A stretch of DNA of 64,000 nucleotides from CAVTYH01 sp963773875 (GCA_963773875.1 CAVZCV010000021.1:62001-126000), one strand, 5' to 3'; positions 47,651 to 59,083 are shown, numbered from the stretch's first letter. Translations and numbers: made by a program. The notes: generated by a model from the sequence alone, not told the origin.

Positions 47651-50470
47651 CTAGCCAGTCAAATTCGATGTTGAGGCGGACCGAGACGACGATGAGTTCA
47701 ACGAGGATGACGAGTTGGACAGCGTCAAGAACGGCTGGATCGCGGAGATCGCATCCAAGTTCGATTGCAGCTTCGCAATCGCCAGCTCCGCATTATTGAA
47801 TTGGTTCGTCAATCGCGTTCGGAGTGAGTCGAGCCGCGAGTTCAGCAAGTCGAGTCGCTTCTGGCCGTCATCGATCTTTCTCGACAATGTATCGGCACGA
47901 CTCACGAGCAGCGATGAATCAGGCCCAGCCAGCGAATCGATCAATTTCTTGAAACGGTCCGATATGCCCGTGTCCTTCGTCGAGAGAAAGTCCTGCACCG
48001 CTTGGGGGTCTTTATCCGACTGCGCCTGAAATACCGATTGATCGAAGTTAAGCGTGCCATCCTGCCCCACCGTGACGCCGAGTTGCGCCAGTGATTGAAT
48101 CAATCCGGACCCGAACACGCGGCCCGAAATTAAATTCGTCAGATCGGTATCGACGCGCAATAGTGTCGGATCGCCCTGCAGCACGGCGCCAGTGTTCGAG
48201 GTCGTATCGAACTTGGTTAACGACGCAATTTGCGAATGGACTTTGTTGTACGCGTCGACAATCGCTTGCAGTGTGGTTGCCAAATTCGAGCTCGTCGCGC
48301 CGACCGATAGCGTTACCGGCGTATCGGTGGTTTGATTGACGTTGACCGTCAATCCCGGCAGCAATTTCGTGAACGAATTCGTCGGTGACGACGCCAGAAC
48401 GCTGCTGGGCGAATCCGGCGAGCCGAGCACCGCTACGGCATCCTGCGCTTGAACCGTTTCCGCCAGCGTGAAACTTACGCCCGACGTATCGACCAGCAGC
48501 TCGCTGGCCTTGCCACTTCGCGAATTCGAAAGCGTGAGGCGGAATGGCTTTACTACTGATCCATCGCTCAGCGCAGAAGCTTGTATGCCGTAACCGGCAT
48601 TGTTGATCTTACCAACTAAATCCTGCAACGTGTCGGTTGCACTGAGCGTAATTTTCTGCGCCGTCGAGCCATCGATTTCCTGTGTTGGCACGCCGCCAAT
48701 CGTCACCGTTTGCGCCGCGCCCAGCAAATGCAGGTCGTGGGCTGCGTTGCCGCTGGCGGTTGCGGCGGTAAGTGTGCCTGGGCCGTGGGCGGTATCGTCG
48801 ATGGCAATCCCGTCGCCAGCATCATTCACGCGCGCATTGACCGAAAGTCCGAGCAAGCTGATTGCCTGCAGCACATCGCCAATAGTTTTCGTATTGCTGT
48901 TGATCGTGATCGTGCCGGAATTGCCCGCGGTGTCAGTAATTTTTATCGACCCGCTACCAACGCCGGCGCCACCGTTGAGGCTTGAAAGAAGCGTGTTTTC
49001 GTTAACGGTGCGCAACTTCAGGCTGCCGCTCGATTTGCTCGTGACCGCGGCGTTGACGGTCAGTCCCAACTTGTCGGCGGCGTTCGTCGCATCGGCATTA
49101 GCCACAATCAAATTGCTGGTCGTTTGCCCGGTGGTGTCGACTAGTTTAATGCCGTTACCAGCATCATTCAGTTCGGCTTGCACGCCCAGACCGGCAGCGT
49201 TGATCGACGAAATTACATCGTCGAGGGATTCCGCGGAGGAAAGATTCACAGCAGCCGACGCGCCGCTGCGGTCGGTAATGTTAATCGACCCAAGCGTGCC
49301 GAGGCCGTTTCCACCATTGAGACTGCTGAGTAGAACCGATTTCAATCCGCCGAGCAGCTGTCGACCGCTGATCGTATCGCCGGAACTCGTCGCGTCGAGG
49401 CCCAAATCGTATGCGGCCTTCGAGCCATTGAGCGCCGCGATGGAAAAAGTGCCGCCATTATCGGTCGTCAAATCGGTGAGCACGAGCCGATCGCCGTCAG
49501 GCCCAATCGCAGCATGCAGTTTGCCCGGCGCGGCAGTGTTCAGCGCGTCGATTACATCGTTGAGCGTCTGCTCATTCGTGGCCGAAATCGCGACGGGCGT
49601 AGTTTGGGCCAGGCGATGAAAATCGACCGTGGCCGTCGTGCCGTCGCGAAAATTGATTTGCAGGTCAGAAAGAAAATTATTGAATCGCACGCCGCCGCCG
49701 TCGTTCAATAGTCCCAACGATAGGTCGCCGAACAGGCTGACCACGTCGTTGCCGGTGGCCTGATTGGCGGCCGCGTTGATGCTCGCCAGGCCCAGCGATG
49801 CCGCTGTAGTACCGGCGTTAACTTCCTGCACTTTCAAATTGCTGACAGTTTGCCCGGTGGTGTCGGTGAGCACAAAGCGATCGCCGCTGACGCTGGCTGT
49901 AACGCCAATCGTGGGATCGCTGTTGATTGCACTGAGCACATCATCGACCGTTCGGGCAAACCTCAAATCAATCGTAGCGGTGGCCCCGCTGCGGTCGGTG
50001 ATCTTGATTTGCCCGCGCGTGAAGCCTTGCCCGCCGTTCAAGAGATCGAGCGATGCTGCCGGATCGACGGACCCACCGCTTTGAATCGTCAGCGTGCCGG
50101 CGCCGATGGCTGTGGAATCGCTCGCGAATTTCGAGCTTTGAAATTGCTGACTCTGTGCGAGTTGCACCGGAGTTATTTGATATTGGCCAACTTGCGAGTC
50201 GCCAGTAACCGTAGCAGAGACGGCCGCGTCATTACTGCTAGTGACCGTGCGCTGGTTGTAGAGCGATGTGGTGCTGAGTTTATTCGTGTTGAACTGCAGC
50301 GCGATGAGCGAAGCTTCCAGCGAAGTGATAGCGGTGCGCTGGCTATCGAACGCTTTGTTCTGCGCCGTTTGATTGTTGACCGTTCCCGATTGAACGGAGA
50401 TCAGCTTATCGACCAGACTTTTATAGTCGATGCCGCTGATCAGACCGACGTTGGAAGTAATGGTGCCCAT
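47651..50470 (-). CDS. fliD: Flagellar hook-associated protein 2 (filament cap), expanded
   Basis: 939 residues, against 450-700 for most FliD. The N-terminus 'SNVGLISGIDYKSLVDKLIS' and 'QNKAFDSQRTAITSLEASLI' are the FliD D0/coiled region, and the C-terminus 'VSRADTLSRKIDDGQKRLDL' and 'RLTNQFNNAELAIAKLQSNL' the closing coil. Between them are about four copies of a flagellin-IN type beta module ('GQIKITDRSGATATIDL', 'GSINITDRSGASAAVNL', 'GSIKITDTAGNSGTITI'). It caps the growing filament. Followed by fliS on the same strand. Confidence 0.93.
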   Translation of the reverse strand: MGTITSNVGLISGIDYKSLVDKLISVQSGTVNNQTAQNKAFDSQRTAITSLEASLIALQFNTNKLSTTSLYNQRTVTSSNDAAVSATVTGDSQVGQYQITPVQLAQSQQFQSSKFASDSTAIGAGTLTIQSGGSVDPAASLDLLNGGQGFTRGQIKITDRSGATATIDLRFARTVDDVLSAINSDPTIGVTASVSGDRFVLTDTTGQTVSNLKVQEVNAGTTAASLGLASINAAANQATGNDVVSLFGDLSLGLLNDGGGVRFNNFLSDLQINFRDGTTATVDFHRLAQTTPVAISATNEQTLNDVIDALNTAAPGKLHAAIGPDGDRLVLTDLTTDNGGTFSIAALNGSKAAYDLGLDATSSGDTISGRQLLGGLKSVLLSSLNGGNGLGTLGSINITDRSGASAAVNLSSAESLDDVISSINAAGLGVQAELNDAGNGIKLVDTTGQTTSNLIVANADATNAADKLGLTVNAAVTSKSSGSLKLRTVNENTLLSSLNGGAGVGSGSIKITDTAGNSGTITINSNTKTIGDVLQAISLLGLSVNARVNDAGDGIAIDDTAHGPGTLTAATASGNAAHDLHLLGAAQTVTIGGVPTQEIDGSTAQKITLSATDTLQDLVGKINNAGYGIQASALSDGSVVKPFRLTLSNSRSGKASELLVDTSGVSFTLAETVQAQDAVAVLGSPDSPSSVLASSPTNSFTKLLPGLTVNVNQTTDTPVTLSVGATSSNLATTLQAIVDAYNKVHSQIASLTKFDTTSNTGAVLQGDPTLLRVDTDLTNLISGRVFGSGLIQSLAQLGVTVGQDGTLNFDQSVFQAQSDKDPQAVQDFLSTKDTGISDRFKKLIDSLAGPDSSLLVSRADTLSRKIDDGQKRLDLLNSRLDSLRTRLTNQFNNAELAIAKLQSNLDAISAIQPFLTLSNSSSSLNSSSSRSASTSNLTG

Positions 50471-50485
50471 AGGGCGGACTGATTA

Positions 50486-50626
50486 AATGACGAATGACGA
50501 AATTCGAATGACGAATGAAATTCGAACGTCCAGTTTCCAAACTGCTTACTGAAACGTCGCCTAGCGCGTGTTTGGAATTTCGAAATTGGAATTTCATTCG
50601 TCATTCATCATTCGAATTTCGTCATT
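50486..50626. repeat. Inverted repeat built from GAATGACGAA-type words
   Basis: Left arm 50486-50526 (words GACGAA, AATTCGAA, GAATGAAA) and right arm 50589-50626 are nearly reverse complements apart from a seven-base insertion; more AATTTCGAAATT words lie between. The right arm overlaps the C-terminal codons of the upstream TPR gene, whose last residues 'NDEIRMMNDE' are repeat-derived. It looks like a palindromic intergenic element; whether it is mobile is unknown. Confidence 0.55.
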
Positions 50627-53600
50627 CTCCTTGGAGTGGTCTTTGTGCCGTTTGCGCGACTGTTGAAGTGTTGCTCCGCCGTTTGGAAAGCTTGCGTGTG
50701 GCCTGCCTATCTTCGACTGTTCGTCTAGCCGGAAAGTCGTCTTGAGCAGTTCCTCGCGTAACCGTCGGAAAAGATCGCGCAAATCGCCAAATGTGCTTTG
50801 TCGGAATAAACGGACGCTGGCATACCAACCGCTATCGTCGGCATCGGCCAGCCAGTGCCAAGCGGAGCGGCGTTCGAGGACCACCCAAGCGGGCACGCCC
50901 AGGGCGCCCGCCAGATGTGCGACGGCGTTGTCGGCAGTGATTACGAGGTCCACCGCGGCGATTTGCGCGGCGAGCCAATCCGCGTCCGCAAGGTCAACGG
51001 CATCCGGCCAATCGCGCAGTTTGGCGTCGAATTGCGAAATGACTTTTTGGACGAGACCGCGCTCGTTGCGCTTATCTAGTGCAATCCATTGAATGCCCGG
51101 CGCGGTCAGCAGTGGTTGCCAGGCAGTGAGCGATTCGGTTTGACGCGTTGGTTGCAAGCCCTGTTGAACCGCGATTCCAATTTTCATTCCGGCCCCAAGT
51201 GCCGCCATTCGCTGTTGCCAAGCAGCGACTTTTTCCGGATCGGCGATCAGCACTCGCGCATGTTTGGGAAAGGCATCCGCGGAGCGCCGCAAATGACGCG
51301 ACAAGCTTCCGGCAGCGCATTGCGCGTCGAGCGTTATCTGCGCCGGCAAGCGCCAGTTCTGCATCGCACCAGCCGGAAAGCCGAGCACGGTCGCCGAAGA
51401 AAACGACCGACGCAGCAACCGTTCGAAGTTTGCCGGACACACGATCACGCACTTGCCTGCATCGCGGATCACCTCGGGATAACAAGTGGCGAACATGATT
51501 TGTTCGGCCGGCCCACCTTCGCTGATGATCGCAATGCTGCGGCCTTGGAGCGATGAACCGTCCCAGTGCGGCGCTCCTAGCTGAAATTGGCTGTTTTCCC
51601 CTGCAGGCTGCAGACGCCATTCCAGCTCATCCCAACCTTCAGCCAAGCGACCGAGTTGCAGCAGCGAATGCGCTCGCTGCACGTGAACCGGCGCAGAAGT
51701 CGGTTGCAGTTGAAGCGCGCGATCGCACTCCGCGACCGCTTGCTCATGATCACCTTGCTCCGCGAGCGCCTTGGCCAGCGCGCTCCGAAGCTCCGCTGAT
51801 TGGGGCTTAAATTCGACTGCCCTGCGAAACGCGACCTCGCACGCCTCGAAATTGCCCACGGCACTTTGCAGTTCCGCCAGGTGCGTCCATGCCGCCGCCC
51901 ATTGCGGACGAAATTCAACAGCTCTTTGATTGGCCGCAATTGACTCTGAAAATTCTTCGCGTTGCTTTAGCAGCCGCGCCAATTGATAGTGCGCTTCGCC
52001 GAGCGTTGGCTTGAACTCAATCGCTTTCTGCAGGCATCGCTCGGCTTCGTCGAAGCACTGATCTTCCAAGAGCGCTTCGCCGAGTGCCAGATGATACTGC
52101 GGTTGACCTGGCGAACTCTTGACCGCCTGTCGCAACATCTGCATTGCCTGGTCGATTCGACCGGACGCAATCAGGCTGCGGCTCAGCGCGGCGATTGCAG
52201 CGGCATCGCCGGGCGACAATTCCAGCGCACGGTTGAAGGCTTCCATCGCCGCCACATGCTCTCCCGTGGCCTGCAATGCTCTGCCAAGTTCGAGCTGTGC
52301 CAGACCATATTTCGCATCGAGCGAAATAGCACGCCGCGCATGGTTAAGTGCGTCAGCACCCCGGCCAGCATCTGTCAACGCCGCTGCCAAATGTGTGTGA
52401 TTTACCGCATGCGGTTCGTATTGATTGAGCGCCCGGCGAAGCGAGCGAATTGCCAAATCGAATCGGCCCGTTTCGCGTGCGACGAGCCCCAATCCAACGT
52501 GAGATTTCAAATGCCGTGGGGTAATCGACAATATTTCGCGATACAATCGCTCCGCCTCGGCGAAATTCTCCACACGCAGCGCCGCTTCCGCCTCTTGCTG
52601 ATACTGCTCGATGAGCTTATGCGGCTGTCGATTGCCAAGCTCCTTCGCATCCATCCACGCCTCGCCCAGATCGGCCGGCGGATCGAGCGATGCCGCATCG
52701 GGCGGTTCGTTCTGCGGCATGACGGCGCGAATTTCGGATTTGATTCGATCGCCCGCCAGCTCGCCATCGGCTTTCTTCGCAACATCACCCAGCCGCACCG
52801 CAATTTGTTCCAGCACCGGCGTCCACTCGCGGCGCTTCGGTTGGCGGAATAATCGCACGCTGGAATACCAGGGGCTGACTTCGCCAGTGACCATCCACCG
52901 CCACGAGGGCACGCGCGGCAACAAGGTCCAGGCCGTTGTCCCCACCGCGCCGGCCAAGTGCACTGCTGCATTGCCGACGGAGATGACTAAATCGAGCGCC
53001 GCAATTTTCGCGGCGTAGCTATCCAGATCCACCAGCGGATCGCCCTCTTCCCAATCGTGCACCGTGACGCCCAGTCCATTTTTCACCGCAGCCAAATCTT
53101 CGCTGGCATCGCTGTATTGCAAATTGACGAAATGCGCGCCCGGCGTTTGCAGAATATCGCGCCACTCGATGAGCGGAATGGTGCGTTTGCGGCCTTCATT
53201 CGCTTTGCCGCCGGCACGCCAGGACAGACCGATTTTCAAACCACGGCCCAATTGTGCGAGCTTTAATTTCCACTGGGCCACCCGTGCCGCGTCGGGAATC
53301 AAAAAGCTGTCGCGCTGCGGAAAACTTTCCGGCGTGTTGCGTAAAAAGAGCGGCAAACTGCCGGCGGGAATTTGAAAATCGATCCGCTCCGCAAATGGCA
53401 TCGGCGACCAATCTTTGCGACGCGCCCAACCATGGACCGTCGCCGCCGGAAACGATCGGGCAAACAAGTTCGCCAGCCGCGGTTCGCACACGATGATTGT
53501 TTTTCCGGCCTGCGCAATCACATCGCCAAAGCAAGAAGCAAACAGCACTTCATCGCCAATGCCTTGCTCCGCGTGGATCACAATCGTCTTGCCGGTTAGC

Positions 53601-55828
53601 GATGAGCCATCCCAGCGGGGCTGCGTGTACTTGTCGATCTTCACATCCTCGGCCACTTCACGCAGCTCGAACATTGGCCAGGCCTCGGCAAACTGGCCCA
53701 CCAATACATGGCAAATGCCGAGGTTCCACTTCGCTTTGGCGTAATCCGGATTGAGTTTCGCCGACCGCTCGTAATGCTCGATGGCCTCCGCAACTCGCCC
53801 GCATTCGCGCAGCGTATTGGCCAGGTTGTATTGCGCCAGCGGACAATCCGGCTTGAGCTCCGCCGCTTTGCGAGCCCATTGCATTGCCTCTTCAAATCGC
53901 TCCTGCTGCTCCAAAATAGCGCTGGTGTTGACAAAGGCAGGCTGGAACGACGGATTCACTTTTGTGGCGCGCACGAAGCAATCGTAAGCATCGCGCGGTC
54001 GCTGCAGTTCCATGCACACCAAGCCACGTTCGAAGTGCAGCGCATGGTTCTGCGGCATCAAACTCACCGCGCAATTGAAATAGTCGAGCGCTCGATCGAA
54101 CTGCTGCGCCCTCGCGCCGCTACGCCGAGAATTCGCAACGCATGCACGCTGTTGGGATCGGCCGCGAGGATTTGCTCCGCCAGCGGCGCCGCATCTTCAA
54201 AGCGGCTTTGATTGAACAATTCGATGGCTTGTTTCAAAGTCGCGGCAGGATCTGCCAGCGATGGCGCGATCGATTTTGATTTTGGCTGTTTGATCTTGGC
54301 GACAATCGGGGCTAATGGTGGCGCTGCTTCTGAATGCGACCGTGAATTTGGCGCGATTAGCTCGCACAGCCGCCGTGCCGCTTCGCCGATCGGCCCGGCC
54401 CAATTGCCGAGCTGCCGTTGTCGAATGAGTTGCACACTCGGATACCATGGCGTAGTGTCGCCGCGAAGACCCCAGCGCCACTGCGGCACCATTGGCAATA
54501 AGCACCACGTCGGCACGCCGAGGGCCCCAGCCAAATGCACATTGGCATTGCCGATTGAAATCACCAAATCGAGCGCTGCAATTTGTGCGGCCAAGGCATC
54601 CAGTTCGCCTAGCGGGTCGACTTCAGTGAATCGATGGATCGTCACGCCAAATTGTCTGCCAGTCGCGTCCAACTCCGCCGCACAGTCGCCGTACTGCAGG
54701 TTGATGAACTGCACGCCGGCGATGGAAAGAATCTCGCGCCACTGGTCGAGCGTTGTCGTGCGCCGGCGGCGTTCTTCCCAAGTGCCACCGCCACGCCAGG
54801 AAATGCCAACTTTCAATCCTGTGCCGAGCGAAGCAAACCGGTATCGCCACGTTCGTCGCTGGGCGGGGTCGGCAATTAAAAACCGTTTGCGATCAGGAAA
54901 ACTCGCGGCGCTAGGTCGCAAATATTTTGACAAACTACCCGCGGGAATCTGCGCGGCAATTGGAAATGGCAATTGCGGCGCTGCTCCGCCAGGCTGGCGT
55001 GCATGGCCGACAACCGTTATTGCCGGAAACGACCGCGCCATGAGCCGCGCGAGCCGTGGATCGCAAACCAGCGCCACCTTGGCAACTTTCATCACCAATT
55101 CTGGCAGACAAGAGGCAAACAAAATCTCATCGCCAATGCCCTGTTCGCCGTGAACAAGCAGTGTGCCATCGCCCAGTGGCTCACCGTTCCACCGTGGCTG
55201 CGGATACGCATTGACTTCCACTTTTCCTGATTGCAGCCGGTGCTCGTAATCGGCCCAACCAACGGCATAATCGCCTTGCAAGAGCCGGCAACATCCGCGA
55301 TCGGCAATCGCCACGGCGAAATTGTTATCAAGATCAATGGATTTCGAAAATGCGGCGATTGCTTCAGCAAGTTCACCGCGCGACCTGAGCACAGCCGCCA
55401 AATTAAAATACGCCGCCGCGCTTTTTGGACGTAGCTCAATCGCCCGGCGGCCAATCTGCAGGGCCTCATCCAGGTGATCCATTTTTTCCAACAGCGCCGC
55501 CAAATTCACATGCGCTTCGCCGCACTGCGGATCGAGCACCGTGGCGTGCCGCAAATGGGCCACGGCTTCCTCCCAACGTCCGGCTTTTTCCAGGGCGCTC
55601 GCCAATTCGAATCGCAGCGAGGCGCCGTCGCCGCCAAGCGAGACGGCGCGATTCAAACTCTCAATCGCTTCTTCCGTTCGCCCCTTTCGTAATGCCGCCG
55701 CGCCCAGTGCATGCCAGGCCGGCGAATAGTTCGGCTGGCTTTCAATCACCCGGCGCGGCACACTTTTCGACGGCGGCGAAATCGTTTGCCGCCAGTGCTT
55801 GCAAAAGCGCATCCGTGGGCGAGGGCAT
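50594..55828 (-). CDS. TPR protein with three GT9-like glycosyltransferase modules (two frame breaks)
   Basis: About 1,745 residues. Start ATG 55828 ('MPSPTDALLQALAANDFAAV'); the break near 55,770 leads into 'RRVIESQPNYSPAWHALGAA'. A second break near 54,095 joins 'VHALRILGVAARG' to 'AQQFDRALDYFNCAVSLM'. Each module is a set of TPRs plus a heptosyltransferase (GT9)-like domain. Modules 1 and 2 contain 'HGEQGIGDEILFASC' (about 55,105-55,200) and 'HAEQGIGDEVLFASC' (about 53,530-53,570); module 3 has 'SEGGPAEQIMFATC' (about 51,480-51,570), which lacks the EQGIGDE core. All end with an HLAGA motif and 'W...S.(R/Q)L.RQ'. Upstream of fliD-fliS, so flagellin or cell-surface glycosylation is likely. 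Confidence 0.85.
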
Positions 55829-55973
55829 GGTTTACCGCCGCGTGAAAAGAGCGGAATAGGAGCTTCGCCGCTCAGGCGATAGTGCTCCATTTCACGTTAT
55901 CGGCGGCTGCCCGCGGGAGACTACGATAAAACTTAGGTCGCTGAGAAAGCAATCCCGGCGGCAATTTGTGCAA

Positions 55974-58949
55974 CTACGGCAATCCCCACTCATGTCCGGT
56001 GCCGTGGCACAGTTGGCATTCCACCTGATTTTCGCCGTGGCATATCGGGCAGGTTTCATAAACCTTTCGCGTGCCCATCACCGCGCCGCCAGCGCCATTG
56101 GGAGCAACTGGTGCTCGAATCGTTTTGACGACCGTGCCGCGACGGCACTCGGGATTGGGGCACGGGCGCATGCCTTGTCCGCGGCAGGCTGGGCAACTGT
56201 TATCGGCCACCCAGTTCGGGCCAAGCGCCCCGCCCAAGTTTAATTGCAGTAACTTCGCCGAGATCGACGCATCGTTCAACGTTGGATCGCTTGCCGCCTT
56301 TTCGCCAGGAATTACATACAGCCAACCGACGCGATTGAATGGCATCGGGCCCTGTCCACCTGCTGCGCGGGCGACAAGTTCCTGATACGCCGTCAAACTG
56401 GCCGCGGGAATGACCAGCACTTGCCGGGCCACCAAATCGACGAGCCGCGTCAAGTTGTTCTTGGGGCCGAGCACCGTTGGATCAGCCGCGAGTGCCGCGC
56501 GGAAATGCTTGATGGCCGATGCATGATCGCCGGCGAGCACTTCGACTGTTGCCAGGTTGTTTAGCACGCCTGCGTTATTGGGCTCACGACGCGCCACATT
56601 CTGCAAATCGTTGCCGCGCCTTTTGCAAATCATGCTCACGGACGGCTGCGATTGCGCCGCACACAAAATCAGCCTCGATGTCAACGGGATCCAACCGGCT
56701 GGCTTTGGCAAAGCTGTCCGCCGCAAGTGCTCTGTTGTTGGCCAGCACCGCGGCCAGCCCTTGATCGATCAGTTTGCGCACTTCGGATTCCGATTTTTTT
56801 GCCTCCTCGCGCGGAATCCATTTGCCGCCGGCGCGTAACATATCTGCCGCGGCCAGTTGTTCCCAATCAGGTAGTTTCGCTCTGGCGAAATCTTTTTCCG
56901 CCGCGGGAACATTGGCATCCAGCAAAAACGCTTGATACAGCTTGAGCGCCTCGCGAGCCGATGTGCAGTTTTGCGCCTCTTGTTCCAGTTCTGCCGCGGT
57001 AGTAGTGGCCGCCTTGGGCTGTTCCGCCGCGCGCGGCCCAAGCCTTCATCGATGCGCATTTCGGCTCTGGCGCGATCTTCTCCGGCTAGTTCGCGATTAG
57101 CCCGAATGTACCAATTGACGGTGCGCTGCCGCATCCGAAAGGCCATGAGGCCTTGCTCGGCTTGCGCAGCGTCCCACCACTGGTCGGCCAATGCCAACTG
57201 ATCGGCAGCCGCTTCCGGCGGCTTTGCCTCCTTGGCGGCCAGCGATTTCAGCAAATCGCTGCCGCCACGCGCCAGAATGGGCGCGCCCATTTCCCAGTTG
57301 TTTTTCACGAGGCACAAGAAAACGCCAACCTCGGCGTTGGGCTGCGCGGCATTGGCATCCTTGGCGAGCTTCTCCAGTGCTGAGGCCAGCGACATGTAGT
57401 CGGCATCCGTAATTTCCGATTCCGCCACGGGCCGATTCCGCACAAGCTTGTCGGCAAACCGCAATTTGCCCGCCACGTAGGCGGCTGACGTGGCAATTTG
57501 TTGCGCCAGATCGAAGCGGCTGGCGGCGACAGCATCGATTAACAAATTATCGAGCACGGCAGCCAGGCCGATCAGTGTTTTCGCCTGTTTCGTTTCGGAC
57601 GCGACGATGCTAAGTGCGCCAGCTTTGAGCTCCAGTGCATCGACCGCGAACAATTCGCTGAGCGCATCGATCGCGTGGAGTACCGTCTCGGTGTCGCCGC
57701 CTTGCGCGGCATTGTCTTTGGCTTGGCTTAAAAACACATACTGCACTACAACATCGCCAGCCAGCTTTTTGGCTGCATCGAGTTTTCTCTTTGCTAAAAT
57801 TGAAAATCCTCCCGGCGTAGCAGCCCCCGCGTGCAGCAAGGCGCGATACATCGGGATCGAGTTCATTTGCTGTTCCGCGCGGGCCTGCTCGTCTGCAGTC
57901 GGAACCGGAAACAGCCCGTTGGGAAGCGGCTGCATCGCACCGGTCGGATTCGCGCCGTCTGTCGCGGCTGGCTCATCCGCCTGGCCTATGGTCGCTGCAG
58001 AACCGTGTCCGTTGTCAAAGTTTTTGCGGTCAGAACTGCGCGGCTTTCGCGGCGCAGAATCGGCTGCGCGATCGTCCGACTGCGACGAATGATCGAGCGT
58101 GTTGAGCACCAGCGATTCGACCGCTGGCTTTGCGTCGGCATCGGCCTTGGGCAGCAAGCCAAGGAAATCGTACTGCCGCCCGATGAGACACAAAATCGCA
58201 TAGCCCAGCGCCAGACCGGCGAGTGATGCGGCCACATGCTTGGCCAATTGCACGCCGAAGGGTTTCTTCTTCCGCTCTTTCCGCTCGTGCGGAACATTGG
58301 AAGGCGGCGTGGAAAAATCAACTTCCAGTACATCGTCGGCAGGATTGCCGACGTCTGCGTGTGCCGTTGGATTCATAACCGGTTGTGCTGCGGGCAGCGG
58401 CGGCGGCACGGGCATCGGCGGCAGCGGGGCAGAGACCTTCGGCTCAGTTGGCATTCGATGCGGAATCGGAACGACGTCCGGCGGTAGCGCGATGGGCCGC
58501 AATTCCGGTTCTGCCTTTTGGGCCGAATCCCGACGGGGTTGCGAATCGTGCGCAGCGGGCGGAAGCGGCTCGTTGAAATCGATGCCGGTCAAATCGAACT
58601 CGGGAATTGATAAGTCCGAAAGTTGACTGACGTTACCCTTCGACCGGTCGCTGCCTTGAACCAGATTTTCGAGCTCGCCCCTAAGCTTTACATCGTATGC
58701 CAGTTTTTTTTCGGTCTTGTTAAGGCACTTCCAGGCCGCCTTAATTTCGCGCGCCAACTCGTGCGCAAGGTCCGCGTGGGCGCTGGTCTCAAACTTTCGG
58801 ACCCAATTGAACCGCTGCACAGCCGCGGCGGCAATCACTTCCTGATCGGCCTCAAACAGCGGCAGCCCGAGCAGCCGATAATGATTCGGCGGCTGCTCGG
58901 CCGGTGGAATCGCCAGCCACTTGTAATACGCATCAAAATCCGCCGCCAT
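55974..58949 (-). CDS. Membrane protein with degenerate J-domain and C-terminal DnaJ-type zinc finger (two frame breaks)
   Basis: About 990 residues after repair. The N-terminal 'YYKWLAIPP' and 'NHYRLLGLPLFEADQEVIAA' form a J-domain-like region without a clear HPD triad. A Pro-rich linker leads to one TM helix ('HVAASLAGLALGYAILCLIG', nt about 58,190-58,240). The following helical region is TPR-like. The C-terminus contains four CxxC knuckles, 'CPACRGQG', 'CPNPECRRG', 'CPICHGEN' and 'CQLCHGTG', the DnaJ zinc-finger pattern. Break 1 near 57,035 restores 'AAEQPKAATTTAAELEQEAQ', and break 2 near 56,600 restores 'CVAREPNNAGVLNNLATVEV'. Start at 'MAADFDAYYKW' (58949) or 58979. Role: probable membrane-tethered chaperone-related scaffold. 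Confidence 0.7.
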
Positions 58950-59053
58950 TTGCCCCGGTCCTTCGATTTCGAAGAGCATCCCTTTTCTAAGTGGCTATTT
59001 TAACCCGTCCTGGCTGGCCAAACAATGTTTTATAACTGGCCCAAACACTTGCT

Positions 59054-59083
59054 TGACAATTGGGCCACACCCGGCGTATGATT
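59054..59083 (+). promoter_or_regulatory. Sigma-70-type promoter
   Basis: TTGACA (59054-59059) and TATGAT (59078-59083) with an 18-base spacer. The start site would fall near 59,090, a few bases before the ATG of a 68-codon ORF at 59097. The hexamers are close to consensus (TTGACA exact, TATGAT one mismatch). Confidence 0.5.

Noticed and set aside
48600..49619. 339-codon plus-strand frame inside fliD
   Set aside because: Antisense to the repeated FliD modules, which are rich in Ala/Thr/Asp codons and leave long open complements.
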